From the NCBI GenBank assembly GCA_015232575.1, contig JADFZL010000013.1:1-64000 (forward strand): a stretch of DNA of 64,000 nt, read 5' to 3'. Position 1 is the stretch's first letter, and every line of letters starts with the position of its first letter. The position numbers and the translations under genes were made by a program. Shown piece after piece: positions 9,059-17,784 of the stretch. This DNA comes from Candidatus Rifleibacteriota bacterium (lineage in GTDB: Bacteria > Muiribacteriota > Ozemobacteria > Ozemobacterales > Ozemobacteraceae). The notes below the pieces were generated by a model, which was not told the origin of the DNA, ran no database searches, and saw only the letters and a program-made list of their open reading frames with translations.

Positions 9059-11575
9059 TTGTGGTTTTCAGGAGGAGAGCCAAACACAGTTCCGTTTGAT
9101 AAGTGGCACACAGCTTCCCTTCACATACTGATTTCGCGTTTATCGCCCTACTTTTCAGTATCTCAGGGAATTACACATTCGTTCCTCTACCAGATCTGCA
9201 GAGAATTTGAATGGGTTTATCCTGATCTGGCGTTTTTTCCACCCGGAAGAAAAGATGAATCAATTCTCAGATCTGCTGGAGTTCCGTTGCTGACTGGTAC
9301 TACATCAAAGCAGCCTGCATCAGAATTTGATGTCATTGCAATAAGCAACTCGGTTCTTCAGGAAATTCTCAACTTACCGGCATTTCTCGAAGGTTCCGGA
9401 ATAGAACTCTCAAGAGAAGCGCGCTTAGCCAAAAAGCAGCCATTTATTCTGCTTGGCGGAAGCAATTCTTTTGTATCTTCAATCCTTCACGGACAAATAT
9501 CTGATTCAATAAGCGAAAGTGGTCTGGTAGACGGAGTTATTGTCGGTGACGCCGAGTATTCGCTTCCGGTATTTCTGAAAGCATTTCATGAATCAAAAAA
9601 TATGCAGCCCCGTGAAAGGCTTTTGTTTCTTGCCGCAAAAGTCCCGGGATTTTACGCCCCGTCTCTTTATAGCCAGCATTTTGGAGAAGATGGAAAGCTG
9701 CTCGAAATTGTTCACTCGGAAGGCGCACCATTTCCAGTCATTTCATCCAAAAAGCCTCATTTCGACAAAAAAACATTCTCCGGTGGTCCAATTTTTTATG
9801 ATGAAGACACAGCGGGAATTTCGCATCTGCTTGTTTCATCAGGATGTCCATTTTTCTGCTCGTTTTGCAAGGAATCGTGGGAGCAGAAACCTTACCGGGA
9901 AGTTGATACCGCCTCGCTGATTGATACCGCTCTTGAAATGAAAAGAAAGATGGGATTGAACGAAATCAATCTCATGACTTTCAATGCAAGCACATTTTCA
10001 GGTCTCGACAGCACATTACAAACTCTTGAAAAATATTTCAACCGGGTATCGATGAAAAGTCAGCGTTTTGACTCAATCGCCGAATCGGAAACTCTTTTAG
10101 ACAGGGAAGTTTCATCAGGGAAAAAAACATTCACATGCGCAATGGAAGGCATAAGTCAGAGAATCAGGAATTATCTCAACAAGAATCTAGATGAAAAGAC
10201 AATATTAAGCGGTTTCAAAGCTCTTTTTTCCAAATATATCCGACAGATGAAGGTATTCATAATTGTAACAGCGCTTGAAACAGAAAGTGATTTAGAGGAA
10301 CTTTCAGGATTTCTTTCAAAATTAAAAGCGCTCATGAATGCGCTCAGAGGAAAACCGATAATAACCTTTTCCCTGGCAGGACTTTTTCACCCTCCGTTTA
10401 CTCCACTGCAATTCTCACCAGCAGACATTGCTTATGCAGAAAAGCTCGATATTTCATTTTCGATGATAACCGAACGGATAGAAAAAAGCGGTTTTGAATG
10501 CCGAGTCAGTGCAGGCTCTTCTGATGCAGCATTGTCACGTTTCATTGCTTTTGCAGATCGACGTCATACAAAAATTCTGGTCGAAGCATCCATAGAAAAA
10601 GGCTTCAGATATTACGGCGAAATTGAAAAATCTGTATATTCTTTCTGGAAAAATTCGCTTCAACAAAATAAACTTTTCTCTTCGTTTCACGTGGAACATA
10701 TTAGTACTGATACAATTTTTCCCTGGGAAGACATTTCTACCGGAGTATCAAAGGAATTTTTATTTAAGGTCTTTCAGAAAATTTCTGCTTTTGAAGAAAT
10801 TCAATCATGCATTGCTTCGCCACTCGGGTCTTCTGTCTGCCAGGGATGTGATGCATGCCAGAGCAAAGAGAACCGCGTTTTTCTTAACAGGCTTTCAACT
10901 GCAAAAATTGAAAAACAACCAGCAAATTTTCGAAATTCAGCAAAAGCAGTTATGGGAAATCAGAGTGTTTCAGGCAGACAATCAGGTAAAGCAACCAGAT
11001 TCAGGCTTGAATGCAGCATCCCTATAAAATGGGCTACCACCGGAAATAACTTCCTTTTCGCCGCACTCGCGAGAATGATTATGATGAGCAAACCCGAGCT
11101 GGCAGAAAACTTCATCAAGTTTGAAAGCGGCATTGAACGGGCGTACAGCTTCGGTTTCTTTTCTGCAGATTATCTTATGATGAATGATCTTCAAACACCT
11201 TCCAGCGAAGATATTTCGGCTATGAATTCTTATGGCGATGGAATAGAAATTTCAAAAATATATCCGGCCAGGGAACAGATTTCTGAAAAAACCTGTTTTC
11301 TGATGCTGAAAATTTCAGGTATTCACCAGCCAGACAGACATGTTGACAGAATTTTATCGAAACATGCTATAAAACATCTCAAAAAATGGAAAAATGATCT
11401 TCTGGTGTGGGAAATCTCCTCAGGACACAGCAAAAAAGAGGGCTTTTCAGAAATATCCTGGAAGAAAGACACTTCAGATATATTCATCAGCACTCATCAA
11501 TCTCTTGCAATAAGCTTCCAACGTGAAATATCAGCTTCGGGGATCTGTGAATGCAGTTTCCTGAAATGGAAGTAA
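9059..11575 (+). CDS. radical SAM protein with B12-binding-like N-terminus
   Basis: About 838 aa. The first 200 residues resemble the degenerate cobalamin-binding region of uncharacterised radical SAM proteins (WFSGGEPNTV, FDVIAISNSV, FILLGGSNSF, DGVIVGDAEYSL). The radical SAM core follows with its C-x3-C-x2-C cluster motif (CPFFCSFC, Cys 263, 267, 270 from the TTG). Near residue 600 lies a CQGCDAC motif, and the C-terminal 200 residues faintly recall the DUF2344 domain found in this group. Substrate unknown; RNA or metabolite modification is possible. The start is doubtful: the TTG at 9059 has no good ribosome site, and the frame is open upstream to 8984, offering only ATT/ATA codons after a GAGG. 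Confidence 0.75.
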   Translation: MWFSGGEPNTVPFDKWHTASLHILISRLSPYFSVSQGITHSFLYQICREFEWVYPDLAFFPPGRKDESILRSAGVPLLTGTTSKQPASEFDVIAISNSVLQEILNLPAFLEGSGIELSREARLAKKQPFILLGGSNSFVSSILHGQISDSISESGLVDGVIVGDAEYSLPVFLKAFHESKNMQPRERLLFLAAKVPGFYAPSLYSQHFGEDGKLLEIVHSEGAPFPVISSKKPHFDKKTFSGGPIFYDEDTAGISHLLVSSGCPFFCSFCKESWEQKPYREVDTASLIDTALEMKRKMGLNEINLMTFNASTFSGLDSTLQTLEKYFNRVSMKSQRFDSIAESETLLDREVSSGKKTFTCAMEGISQRIRNYLNKNLDEKTILSGFKALFSKYIRQMKVFIIVTALETESDLEELSGFLSKLKALMNALRGKPIITFSLAGLFHPPFTPLQFSPADIAYAEKLDISFSMITERIEKSGFECRVSAGSSDAALSRFIAFADRRHTKILVEASIEKGFRYYGEIEKSVYSFWKNSLQQNKLFSSFHVEHISTDTIFPWEDISTGVSKEFLFKVFQKISAFEEIQSCIASPLGSSVCQGCDACQSKENRVFLNRLSTAKIEKQPANFRNSAKAVMGNQSVSGRQSGKATRFRLECSIPIKWATTGNNFLFAALARMIMMSKPELAENFIKFESGIERAYSFGFFSADYLMMNDLQTPSSEDISAMNSYGDGIEISKIYPAREQISEKTCFLMLKISGIHQPDRHVDRILSKHAIKHLKKWKNDLLVWEISSGHSKKEGFSEISWKKDTSDIFISTHQSLAISFQREISASGICECSFLKWK

Positions 11576-11655
11576 TGCTGCTTGAGAGTCGAAGCTACTG
11601 ATTTATTAGGAAATGTATAAAATGTAATGCTCTTTTTTTGATTGATTGGCTGTAT

Positions 11656-11925
11656 TCAAGGGATAATTTTTATCAGTCCGATGAAGTTCAGAACTATTGT
11701 GGGCAGCGTCATAAATCCGGCATAGAAGAGCATTGCGAACCATTCTTCAAGTGCATTAAACGAATCCATTTTAACCGGATCATCCGGATAATATTTAAGC
11801 CTTGTCTCAGCTGGAATAAGCGCTCGCCAAAAAGTTCTTCCCTGGTGTATGTAAAAGAGATATTCGGCAAGCACAAAACCGCCAAGCAATGTCATAAACC
11901 ACAATGCATATCCAACAAAAAGCAT
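11656..11925 (-). CDS. small two-helix membrane protein
   Basis: An 89-aa protein with two hydrophobic segments (about residues 3-24 and 63-87) flanking a polar loop rich in Tyr, Pro and Asp. A GGAG precedes the ATG. It lies downstream of the cyclase gene on the same strand after a 102-base gap, so it may be the last gene of the pseudopilin operon. A 105-aa ORF on the opposite strand overlaps it; I prefer the minus-strand reading because it makes a sensible membrane protein with a ribosome site. Function unknown. Confidence 0.55.
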   Translation of the reverse strand: MLFVGYALWFMTLLGGFVLAEYLFYIHQGRTFWRALIPAETRLKYYPDDPVKMDSFNALEEWFAMLFYAGFMTLPTIVLNFIGLIKIIP

Positions 11926-12027
11926 TTAACAGCTCCGATAAAGGAATTTCAGTAATCGCTTCAAAAATCGACTACTATACTCATCGGTTTTTTAAGAGAG
12001 TTTTGTAAAGTAAAATTGTTGGGCTTT

Positions 12028-13551
12028 TCAGCAGGCAGGTTTTGCTCCGAGGACTTCGTAGACTTTGCTGAAACCTTCGAACCCTCTGATTGAAACTTTT
12101 TCACGGGGCATAGTGACAATTTCTTTCATTACCATGGAATTAGTCTTTTCATCAATAAGAATTGTTGTTCCAAACTGCTTATTCAATGCTTCAAGTCTTG
12201 ATGCCATGTTGACTGTGCTTCCCATTGCAGTGAATTCCTGTCTTTTTTCTGAGCCGATGTTTCCTGCCAGAACTGTTCCTGTTGCAATACCTATTCTAAT
12301 TGAAAAGAATGGTCTGCCCTCCTGCATCCATTTTGCCTGAAGTTTTTTCAAATCTTCCAGCATTACAAGAGCTGTTCTGACAGCACAAAGAGCTGAATTG
12401 GGAAGATCTGCAAGAACTCCAAATCTCGCCATTACAGCGTCTCCGATAAATTTATCTATTTCTCCCTGATGAGACAGCACAATATCTGTCATTTTGGACA
12501 AATATTCGTTTATAGTACTTACGGTCTCTTCAGGGGACAGGTTTGAAGTGAACTTTGTAAACTCGACAATATCAGAGAAAAGAATGCTTGCTTCCTTGTT
12601 TATTCCGCCAAGTTTAATAAGTCCCGGGTTCTTTATAAGTGATTCTACGAGTTCACTTGAAGTATATCTGGAAAAAACTTCCTTCAATTTTTTCTTTTCT
12701 TCAATCTGTTTTTCAGACAACTGCCTGGCTGATGTCAGCTCTTCTCTTGTTTGAAGGAAAACGCTGGCATTGGATATCGCCAGACCCATGAACGAAGTCA
12801 TTGAAGAAAAGAAACGCAGATCGTTTTCATCAATCTCGCTTCGTGACTTATCGAACTCGGCAATATGTATTACCCCATAGCTTTCAGAAACTCCGGCAAG
12901 TGGTATTGCCAGTAATGTTTTCAGATCAGGCTCTCTTCCAAGCAAGCCTGCTGTTTCCGGATCATCAGACGCTAATTTTGAATAGATCATCTGCCTCTTT
13001 TTCTGGGCATAAGTCAGAATGTGCGGATATGTTATTGATAGAGTGAGGTTCTTGAGTTCATTATCATTATATCCCTGCCAGCGAAATGGGTACAGTTCAT
13101 CTTTTGAGTCGTCTTTTAGAAAAATAATAAATCTCGTAACACCCATTTCCATTTTGAGCATTTCGATAATAGAATTAAAAAGCTTTTCCGGATTAAGAGT
13201 TAAAGTAAGATTTCTGACTTTCATAAATGAAAGGGAAAATCTGGTTCGAAGTTCTTTTATCATTGAATTCATTTCGGAATGCTTATTTTCATAATCAAGC
13301 TTGATTCGCTGAAGGTAAGATTTTTCAACATCTGACTTTATTTCTGAAGATACAGAAACGATTTTATCGTTAAGTAGAACGCGGATAATATAAATAATAA
13401 ATGAGCCACAGATAACACATATAGATGCAAGAATAACCATTATTACCCACAAAAGAGGGTTTTCAGGATAGACAAAATTGAGCTCTCCTGAAAACGCTGG
13501 AGCAGAAACAAAAATCATTACTAATAATACTGCAATAGTATTCTTTATCAC
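12028..13551 (-). CDS. class III adenylate cyclase with GAF domain
   Basis: A 507-aa protein starting at GTG. A signal-like segment (4-20) and a TM (33-60) precede a coiled region, a GAF domain (about 115-265), a second coil, and the cyclase domain (about 315-500). Metal ligands D327 (FSDIVEFT) and D371, substrate Lys367, and the N448/R452 pair that stabilises the transition state are all present, so it should make a cyclic nucleotide, probably cAMP. The usual specificity Asp is Ser445 (AMGSTVN), as in the class IIIb subgroup, whose studied members respond to bicarbonate. It follows the pseudopilin genes by 13 bases and is probably their operon partner. Confidence 0.88.
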   Translation of the reverse strand: MIKNTIAVLLVMIFVSAPAFSGELNFVYPENPLLWVIMVILASICVICGSFIIYIIRVLLNDKIVSVSSEIKSDVEKSYLQRIKLDYENKHSEMNSMIKELRTRFSLSFMKVRNLTLTLNPEKLFNSIIEMLKMEMGVTRFIIFLKDDSKDELYPFRWQGYNDNELKNLTLSITYPHILTYAQKKRQMIYSKLASDDPETAGLLGREPDLKTLLAIPLAGVSESYGVIHIAEFDKSRSEIDENDLRFFSSMTSFMGLAISNASVFLQTREELTSARQLSEKQIEEKKKLKEVFSRYTSSELVESLIKNPGLIKLGGINKEASILFSDIVEFTKFTSNLSPEETVSTINEYLSKMTDIVLSHQGEIDKFIGDAVMARFGVLADLPNSALCAVRTALVMLEDLKKLQAKWMQEGRPFFSIRIGIATGTVLAGNIGSEKRQEFTAMGSTVNMASRLEALNKQFGTTILIDEKTNSMVMKEIVTMPREKVSIRGFEGFSKVYEVLGAKPAC

Positions 13552-13564
13552 TTTTTATCGCTTT

Positions 13565-14275
13565 TCACAATGAAGGATTCTCTGTAGCAGAAACATTTAC
13601 CTTAAATTTGTTGTTCTGAAGAATTTTCAGATTTTCTAATCCGATGCTTTCCGGGGGAGAAAGTACAATAGAAATTTCTACAATTGATCCAACAATCTTG
13701 CCTGTGGAAGTTGTTGTTAATTCAAGATAGTGCTCATTAAATCTGGCCGGATCAGTTGAATCATCAGAGGCTCTGATATTGGTAGATTTTATTGCAACGG
13801 AATCCACGTCTGTCATAAGAACTTTTGCTGAATTAAAAACAATATCAGCAGAAGGATTTTCTGAACCAGATTTTTTTTCTGACAGAATACTCAGTTTCCT
13901 TCCTGATAAAGAAACAGAGTATTCAACTCTGTAATCCAATTCACCATTCTCATCAATGTGATCAACATTCCAGAGAAGAATTTTTGAATTTCCATTTGCA
14001 AAAGATCTGTAGCTTACCGGGAATGGAGAGACAATGAGTTTAAAATCCGGAGCAGTACCATTTTTCTGAATTAAATCTGTCGCGTGCTCAAGAGACTTAC
14101 GCATTATATCCCAAAAAAGCTCTGATTGATTGTTTTTTTCCTGCTTCCACGAAGAGGCTTTATAAGAAAACATCAGTCTTTCGTATAGAAAAAGTGTCAT
14201 AGTGATAAGAATCGAAAAAACACCGGTTGCAATAACAACTTCTGTATAAGACATTGCTGATTTTTTTGTTAGCAT
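13565..14275 (-). CDS. pseudopilin, PilW/GspJ-like
   Basis: A 236-aa protein with an N-terminal class III prepilin signature: a short basic leader, then YTEVVIATGVFSILITMTLF, the hydrophobic helix with Glu at the usual fifth position after the processing site. The processing-site residue is Met-Ser rather than the classical Gly-Phe. The long polar C-terminal domain suits the J/PilW class of minor pseudopilin. It would be cleaved by a prepilin peptidase and join a pilus-like tip complex. It lies 10 bases after the PilX-like gene, in the same operon. The exact class is inferred from size, helix and gene order. Confidence 0.78.
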   Translation of the reverse strand: MLTKKSAMSYTEVVIATGVFSILITMTLFLYERLMFSYKASSWKQEKNNQSELFWDIMRKSLEHATDLIQKNGTAPDFKLIVSPFPVSYRSFANGNSKILLWNVDHIDENGELDYRVEYSVSLSGRKLSILSEKKSGSENPSADIVFNSAKVLMTDVDSVAIKSTNIRASDDSTDPARFNEHYLELTTTSTGKIVGSIVEISIVLSPPESIGLENLKILQNNKFKVNVSATENPSL

Positions 14276-14285
14276 ATTATTTTAG

Positions 14286-14807
14286 TTACTTTGCAATACC
14301 GATCTCGATGAGTTCCTCAACGTTTTCCTTAGCCTTGCCGCATTTTCCCCAGGCACTAACTCTGATGTAGTCCTGAACATAGCCTCTCTCAGTTTTTGAA
14401 ACAAGTTTTATAGAAGTAATACCGCATGAATATGTAGCATTATCAGTGTTTGAAAAAGTTGTCATGGCGATATTAGCCGGACATGTAGCAGAAGGGTTTT
14501 CTGAATCGAAATCAGAAAGCCAGGTCTCATTAAAGGTTTCTGACACAGGCTCCCCAAAAGCAGCCTTTGAATGAGCAATATTATAAAATTCAGTCGGAAG
14601 AACCCGTATTTTATAAATTGCAAGCTGAATGGCTGATTTTGCGGCATATACAGCTCTCATTCGATCATAGTTAATAACGTGTCTAATTTTCTGAGATTCG
14701 AAATTCCAGATCAGAGCTGAGGCAAAAACAACCAGGACAATATTCAGCAACAGTACCATTACAATCGCAACGCCTGATCTTGAAGGAAATTTAATATTAT
14801 TTTCCAT
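14286..14807 (-). CDS. PilX/GspK-like minor pilin-type protein
   Basis: A 173-aa protein with an N-terminal basic segment, a hydrophobic helix (GVAIVMVLLLNIVLVVFASA, about 12-31), and the pattern of PilX/GspK N-termini, in which a run of small and charged residues (RAVYAAKSAIQLAI) follows the helix. The Glu of other pilins is absent, as is common in the K/PilX class. The C-terminal domain contains three Cys that may form disulphides outside the cell. It starts two bases after the stop of the PilV-like gene and precedes the PilW-like gene, a typical minor-pilin order. Confidence 0.72.
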   Translation of the reverse strand: MENNIKFPSRSGVAIVMVLLLNIVLVVFASALIWNFESQKIRHVINYDRMRAVYAAKSAIQLAIYKIRVLPTEFYNIAHSKAAFGEPVSETFNETWLSDFDSENPSATCPANIAMTTFSNTDNATYSCGITSIKLVSKTERGYVQDYIRVSAWGKCGKAKENVEELIEIGIAK

Positions 14808-14809
14808 GG

Positions 14810-15379
14810 TTATTTCCTCAGATCAGTTTTCAGTGAACTGATTTTAAAAGTATTTTGATTACCTGAATATTTGACATTAACATTTATATGAAGTGCATCA
14901 TCAGGGCATGAATAAGAAGCAACTTCAAAAACCGGTGGCATGGAATCTGGCACATGTTTGTGATACGCGAAGTTGATTGCCTGCGGAGATGCGTTTGGTC
15001 CTGAAAAAATGCGTCTGATGACAACAGAAATCTCATAAATAGTTTTACCAAGAGACACACTACCGGTACCGCACATTGGAGAGCCTCTCATGTTCACAGA
15101 AAATGAATTTAAGCCATTTTGAGTTTGAAATTCGAATGGGATGCTTATTCCAGGGTTTGTTTCAGGATTATTATTCAGATCAGAAAAGGCTACTACCATA
15201 AGTTTATTCATTGCTGATTCTGCTATTTTTAATGCATTTTCCTGATCAATCTGCTTTGAAGAAAGTGAATAACTCTGTGAAAAAGCTTTTATCATTGGCA
15301 ATACAGCCATGACTGTAATAACGATTGCAAGAACAACCTCAATCATTGAAAAGGCGTTAGTTTTTAAATTATTATTCAC
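14810..15379 (-). CDS. pseudopilin, PilV/GspI-like
   Basis: A 189-aa protein starting at GTG behind a GAGG. The prepilin motif AFSMIEVVLAIVITVMAVLP has the Glu five residues into the mature helix, and SxIEVVLAI is typical of the I/PilV class. The globular part (about 60-189) has two Cys near the middle and end. It is the first of three consecutive pilin-like genes. A membrane-anchored assembly with the PilX- and PilW-like products is likely. No assembly ATPase, platform protein or peptidase is encoded in this window. Confidence 0.78.
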   Translation of the reverse strand: MNNNLKTNAFSMIEVVLAIVITVMAVLPMIKAFSQSYSLSSKQIDQENALKIAESAMNKLMVVAFSDLNNNPETNPGISIPFEFQTQNGLNSFSVNMRGSPMCGTGSVSLGKTIYEISVVIRRIFSGPNASPQAINFAYHKHVPDSMPPVFEVASYSCPDDALHINVNVKYSGNQNTFKISSLKTDLRK

Positions 15380-15603
15380 CGTATCTTTTTCCTCAAGTAA
15401 TTTTATCGGCTATAGAAGGCATTTTTTTTCAATTATTCGGCGCATCTTCAAAATAATTCGGGGCAAGTAGCAGACGCCGCATCTTTCCCCGTCTGTCTTA
15501 AGCGGCTGAAAGCCGCTTCTACTGATTCTTTCCACTATTTATTGAGTAGTTACTATTCTGCGATAATTGGCAGTAGATTCAACACAGCAGAATCAGCGGC
15601 AAA
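15380..15603. other. intergenic region with hairpin inside the pseudopilin cluster
   Basis: A gap of 224 bases between the large secreted-protein gene and the PilV-like gene. It contains a perfect hairpin, AAGCGGC/GCCGCTT, at 15500-15518, with no T run on either side. It may attenuate or process the operon transcript, or it may be a small repeat. No ORF is credible here. Confidence 0.45.
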
Positions 15604-17784
15604 TCAGTTTTTATTGTACTTTTGCTCAAGAATGCGTATCCTTGTTTTTTCATCACTGACAGGCAAATATACTTTCAATGAACGTTTCTGGCCTCTGAAA
15701 TCTTTGACCCAGGCAGAAATATATGGAAATTTAGCATCATAATCGCTTTCAACACTTGGCGAGAAAACAGGAACCGGCAGCGGCACCTCTGTGGGTTCAC
15801 GAAACACTGTGGTGATGGGCTTAGAAACGAATGAGCAACCATCAAGAGTTATCTTTTGTCTGAATACCGGGAGCTGATTCGGAATGACGCATTCGATTTC
15901 CCCTTCTTTAATTCCGGTGTATGGAGGATTAATTGAGCCGGAAACAAACGACGGAGGATTACTCAGCCATTTAACATTATCTTCTGCCCAGATACTTATT
16001 TCATATTCAACGTCTTCAATCATCGGGTGATTAGAGAAAGCGGTCACGCATTTTCCAAAGCCATTTCTGCCTACAAATGATTCCTCATCGGCATTAATCT
16101 GGTTTCCAGAAGTGGCATTATCAGAGGTCAGGAAGTCTTCCAATCCAAAGTTCTTTTTCAGAAAATCCTGCTGTGATTTAAATTTGTTTTCCCAGGAAAC
16201 CTCTCCTGGAGGACAGTTTGATAAATCTGCCGAAAGGACCGAGTAATAAGGGTCATTTGCTAATGCTGTGGCAGAGGTGTAGAGCGGATTTTCAACAAAA
16301 GAAATATAGGTTGGCGGATCAATTGAATTAAGAGAAGCAATCTCAGCCGGAACGGGAAAAAAATACGTTTTACTTGCAACTCCCTGGTCCTTTCGCGAAA
16401 CAAGCCGAATAAGCAGATTTGGATAGTCATTGTCATCGACATTTATTTTCCCCTCAGACATTCGGTCGTTTGGGTCCATGGAAAAATCGACTGGAGTTTT
16501 AATTGGAAAGTCTAACGCGGTGTCAACCGTCTGACCAAGAGATGGTACTCCAGGCATCCCATAGCCTGTTGAAGGGCTGTCCTGAACGACTTCATAGTAT
16601 CCCTTATTAAGATTTTTTTCATTATCCCAGATAAAGACAGTATATTTCATTTCACCCAGACAGTCGTTAGGCAGGAAAGAGCTTGCTGAGAGAGTATTTC
16701 CGCTTATTGATTCAGAAATTGTTGCAACCCATTTCCAAACTTCAGAATCAGCCGGATCTGTTTTTTCTCCGATTCCAAATAACGAAAACACCTTTCCGTG
16801 AGAATTATCGTGTCCGACAAGCTGGTCTGGTTTGTACCAGTCACCGGTAGTCGCTTTTTTTACTGTTGGTGTTGTGCCTCCCCAAGGGTCGCCGCCAAGG
16901 CGGGGAAGATCCGGACCGGAAATGTTGCCAGACGGATCGGTAAGGTATGGTGGAGTGCGGTCTTTCTGTTTCACAACAAACGAACAGATAAAAAACTGAT
17001 ATGCGGGTTCCGTTCTACGAGTTGCCATGGTATTAGCAAATATTTGAGAACCAAGATAGCATTTAAGTGATGAATTGTATGAATGAGTTCTATCGGTTGA
17101 TGGTGGTATTACAGGACAAAAGGAATCAGAGCAGTCGCTGGGGCAGCTGGAATCACATGTGAGGTGAGGCGAAGGAAAAGTTATCGGACCGATTTTTTCC
17201 CAACCCGGCTTCAACCAGAAAAAATATGAATGCATTGAAGGGTTTTTCAGAGAATTTGGATCATCTGGTGTCGGTTCATCGCATGGAATTGAGGGCATGC
17301 TGTAGCCCCCATAGCCTCCGTCAGTATGAATATGATTCATATCGTTTCCATACATATCGTAGCACGGACCTGGTCCATGGCACGGATTCTTCTGAAAATA
17401 TCCGAAATGCTGAAAAAAATCAACGGTAAGGGAATTTACTCCCGGGTCATAATCACCTTGCAAAAGCACCCTTGATCTGGAAAGGCGTGTAATCAAAGCC
17501 TGGGCATCTACTGCAGGAACATGACCAGAAGTAACATTCTGAAACCATGAATAAGAAAGTACCGGAACATCAGAATTAGTTTGTTCCCACCGAATATTAG
17601 TCAGAACATCAATATCCTCAAAGGTTTCAAGTGGATTTTCGAAACCGCGCAACGCAGCTTCATCACATGTAATTCTGACGCATGAAAGCAGGTCATCTCC
17701 AAGTATTGCTGAATAGCTTGTCACATCATGAAAAATAAACACAATACTCAAGATAATTAACAGGAAATTCCTGCATTTCTTCAT
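15604..17784 (-). CDS. large secreted Cys-containing protein in pseudopilin operon
   Basis: A 726-aa protein with a signal peptide (about 5-26). I recognise no family. It is rich in Pro, Gly, Ser and aromatic residues and carries many Cys, including a cluster near 210-235 (CDSSCPSDCSDSFC) and a CHGPGPC motif near 135, which suggests disulphide-stabilised extracellular modules. Predicted beta-rich stretches such as YEISIWAEDNVKWLS may be Ig-like. Its start overlaps the stop of the TPR gene by one base (TAATG) behind GGGGAAG, and pseudopilin genes follow, so it may be the cargo, tip adhesin or substrate of that machinery. This role is inferred from context only. Confidence 0.65.
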   Translation of the reverse strand: MKKCRNFLLIILSIVFIFHDVTSYSAILGDDLLSCVRITCDEAALRGFENPLETFEDIDVLTNIRWEQTNSDVPVLSYSWFQNVTSGHVPAVDAQALITRLSRSRVLLQGDYDPGVNSLTVDFFQHFGYFQKNPCHGPGPCYDMYGNDMNHIHTDGGYGGYSMPSIPCDEPTPDDPNSLKNPSMHSYFFWLKPGWEKIGPITFPSPHLTCDSSCPSDCSDSFCPVIPPSTDRTHSYNSSLKCYLGSQIFANTMATRRTEPAYQFFICSFVVKQKDRTPPYLTDPSGNISGPDLPRLGGDPWGGTTPTVKKATTGDWYKPDQLVGHDNSHGKVFSLFGIGEKTDPADSEVWKWVATISESISGNTLSASSFLPNDCLGEMKYTVFIWDNEKNLNKGYYEVVQDSPSTGYGMPGVPSLGQTVDTALDFPIKTPVDFSMDPNDRMSEGKINVDDNDYPNLLIRLVSRKDQGVASKTYFFPVPAEIASLNSIDPPTYISFVENPLYTSATALANDPYYSVLSADLSNCPPGEVSWENKFKSQQDFLKKNFGLEDFLTSDNATSGNQINADEESFVGRNGFGKCVTAFSNHPMIEDVEYEISIWAEDNVKWLSNPPSFVSGSINPPYTGIKEGEIECVIPNQLPVFRQKITLDGCSFVSKPITTVFREPTEVPLPVPVFSPSVESDYDAKFPYISAWVKDFRGQKRSLKVYLPVSDEKTRIRILEQKYNKN

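Noticed and set aside
11638..11955. 105-aa plus-strand ORF
   Set aside because: No ribosome site and an unlikely composition. The opposite strand encodes a sensible two-helix membrane protein.
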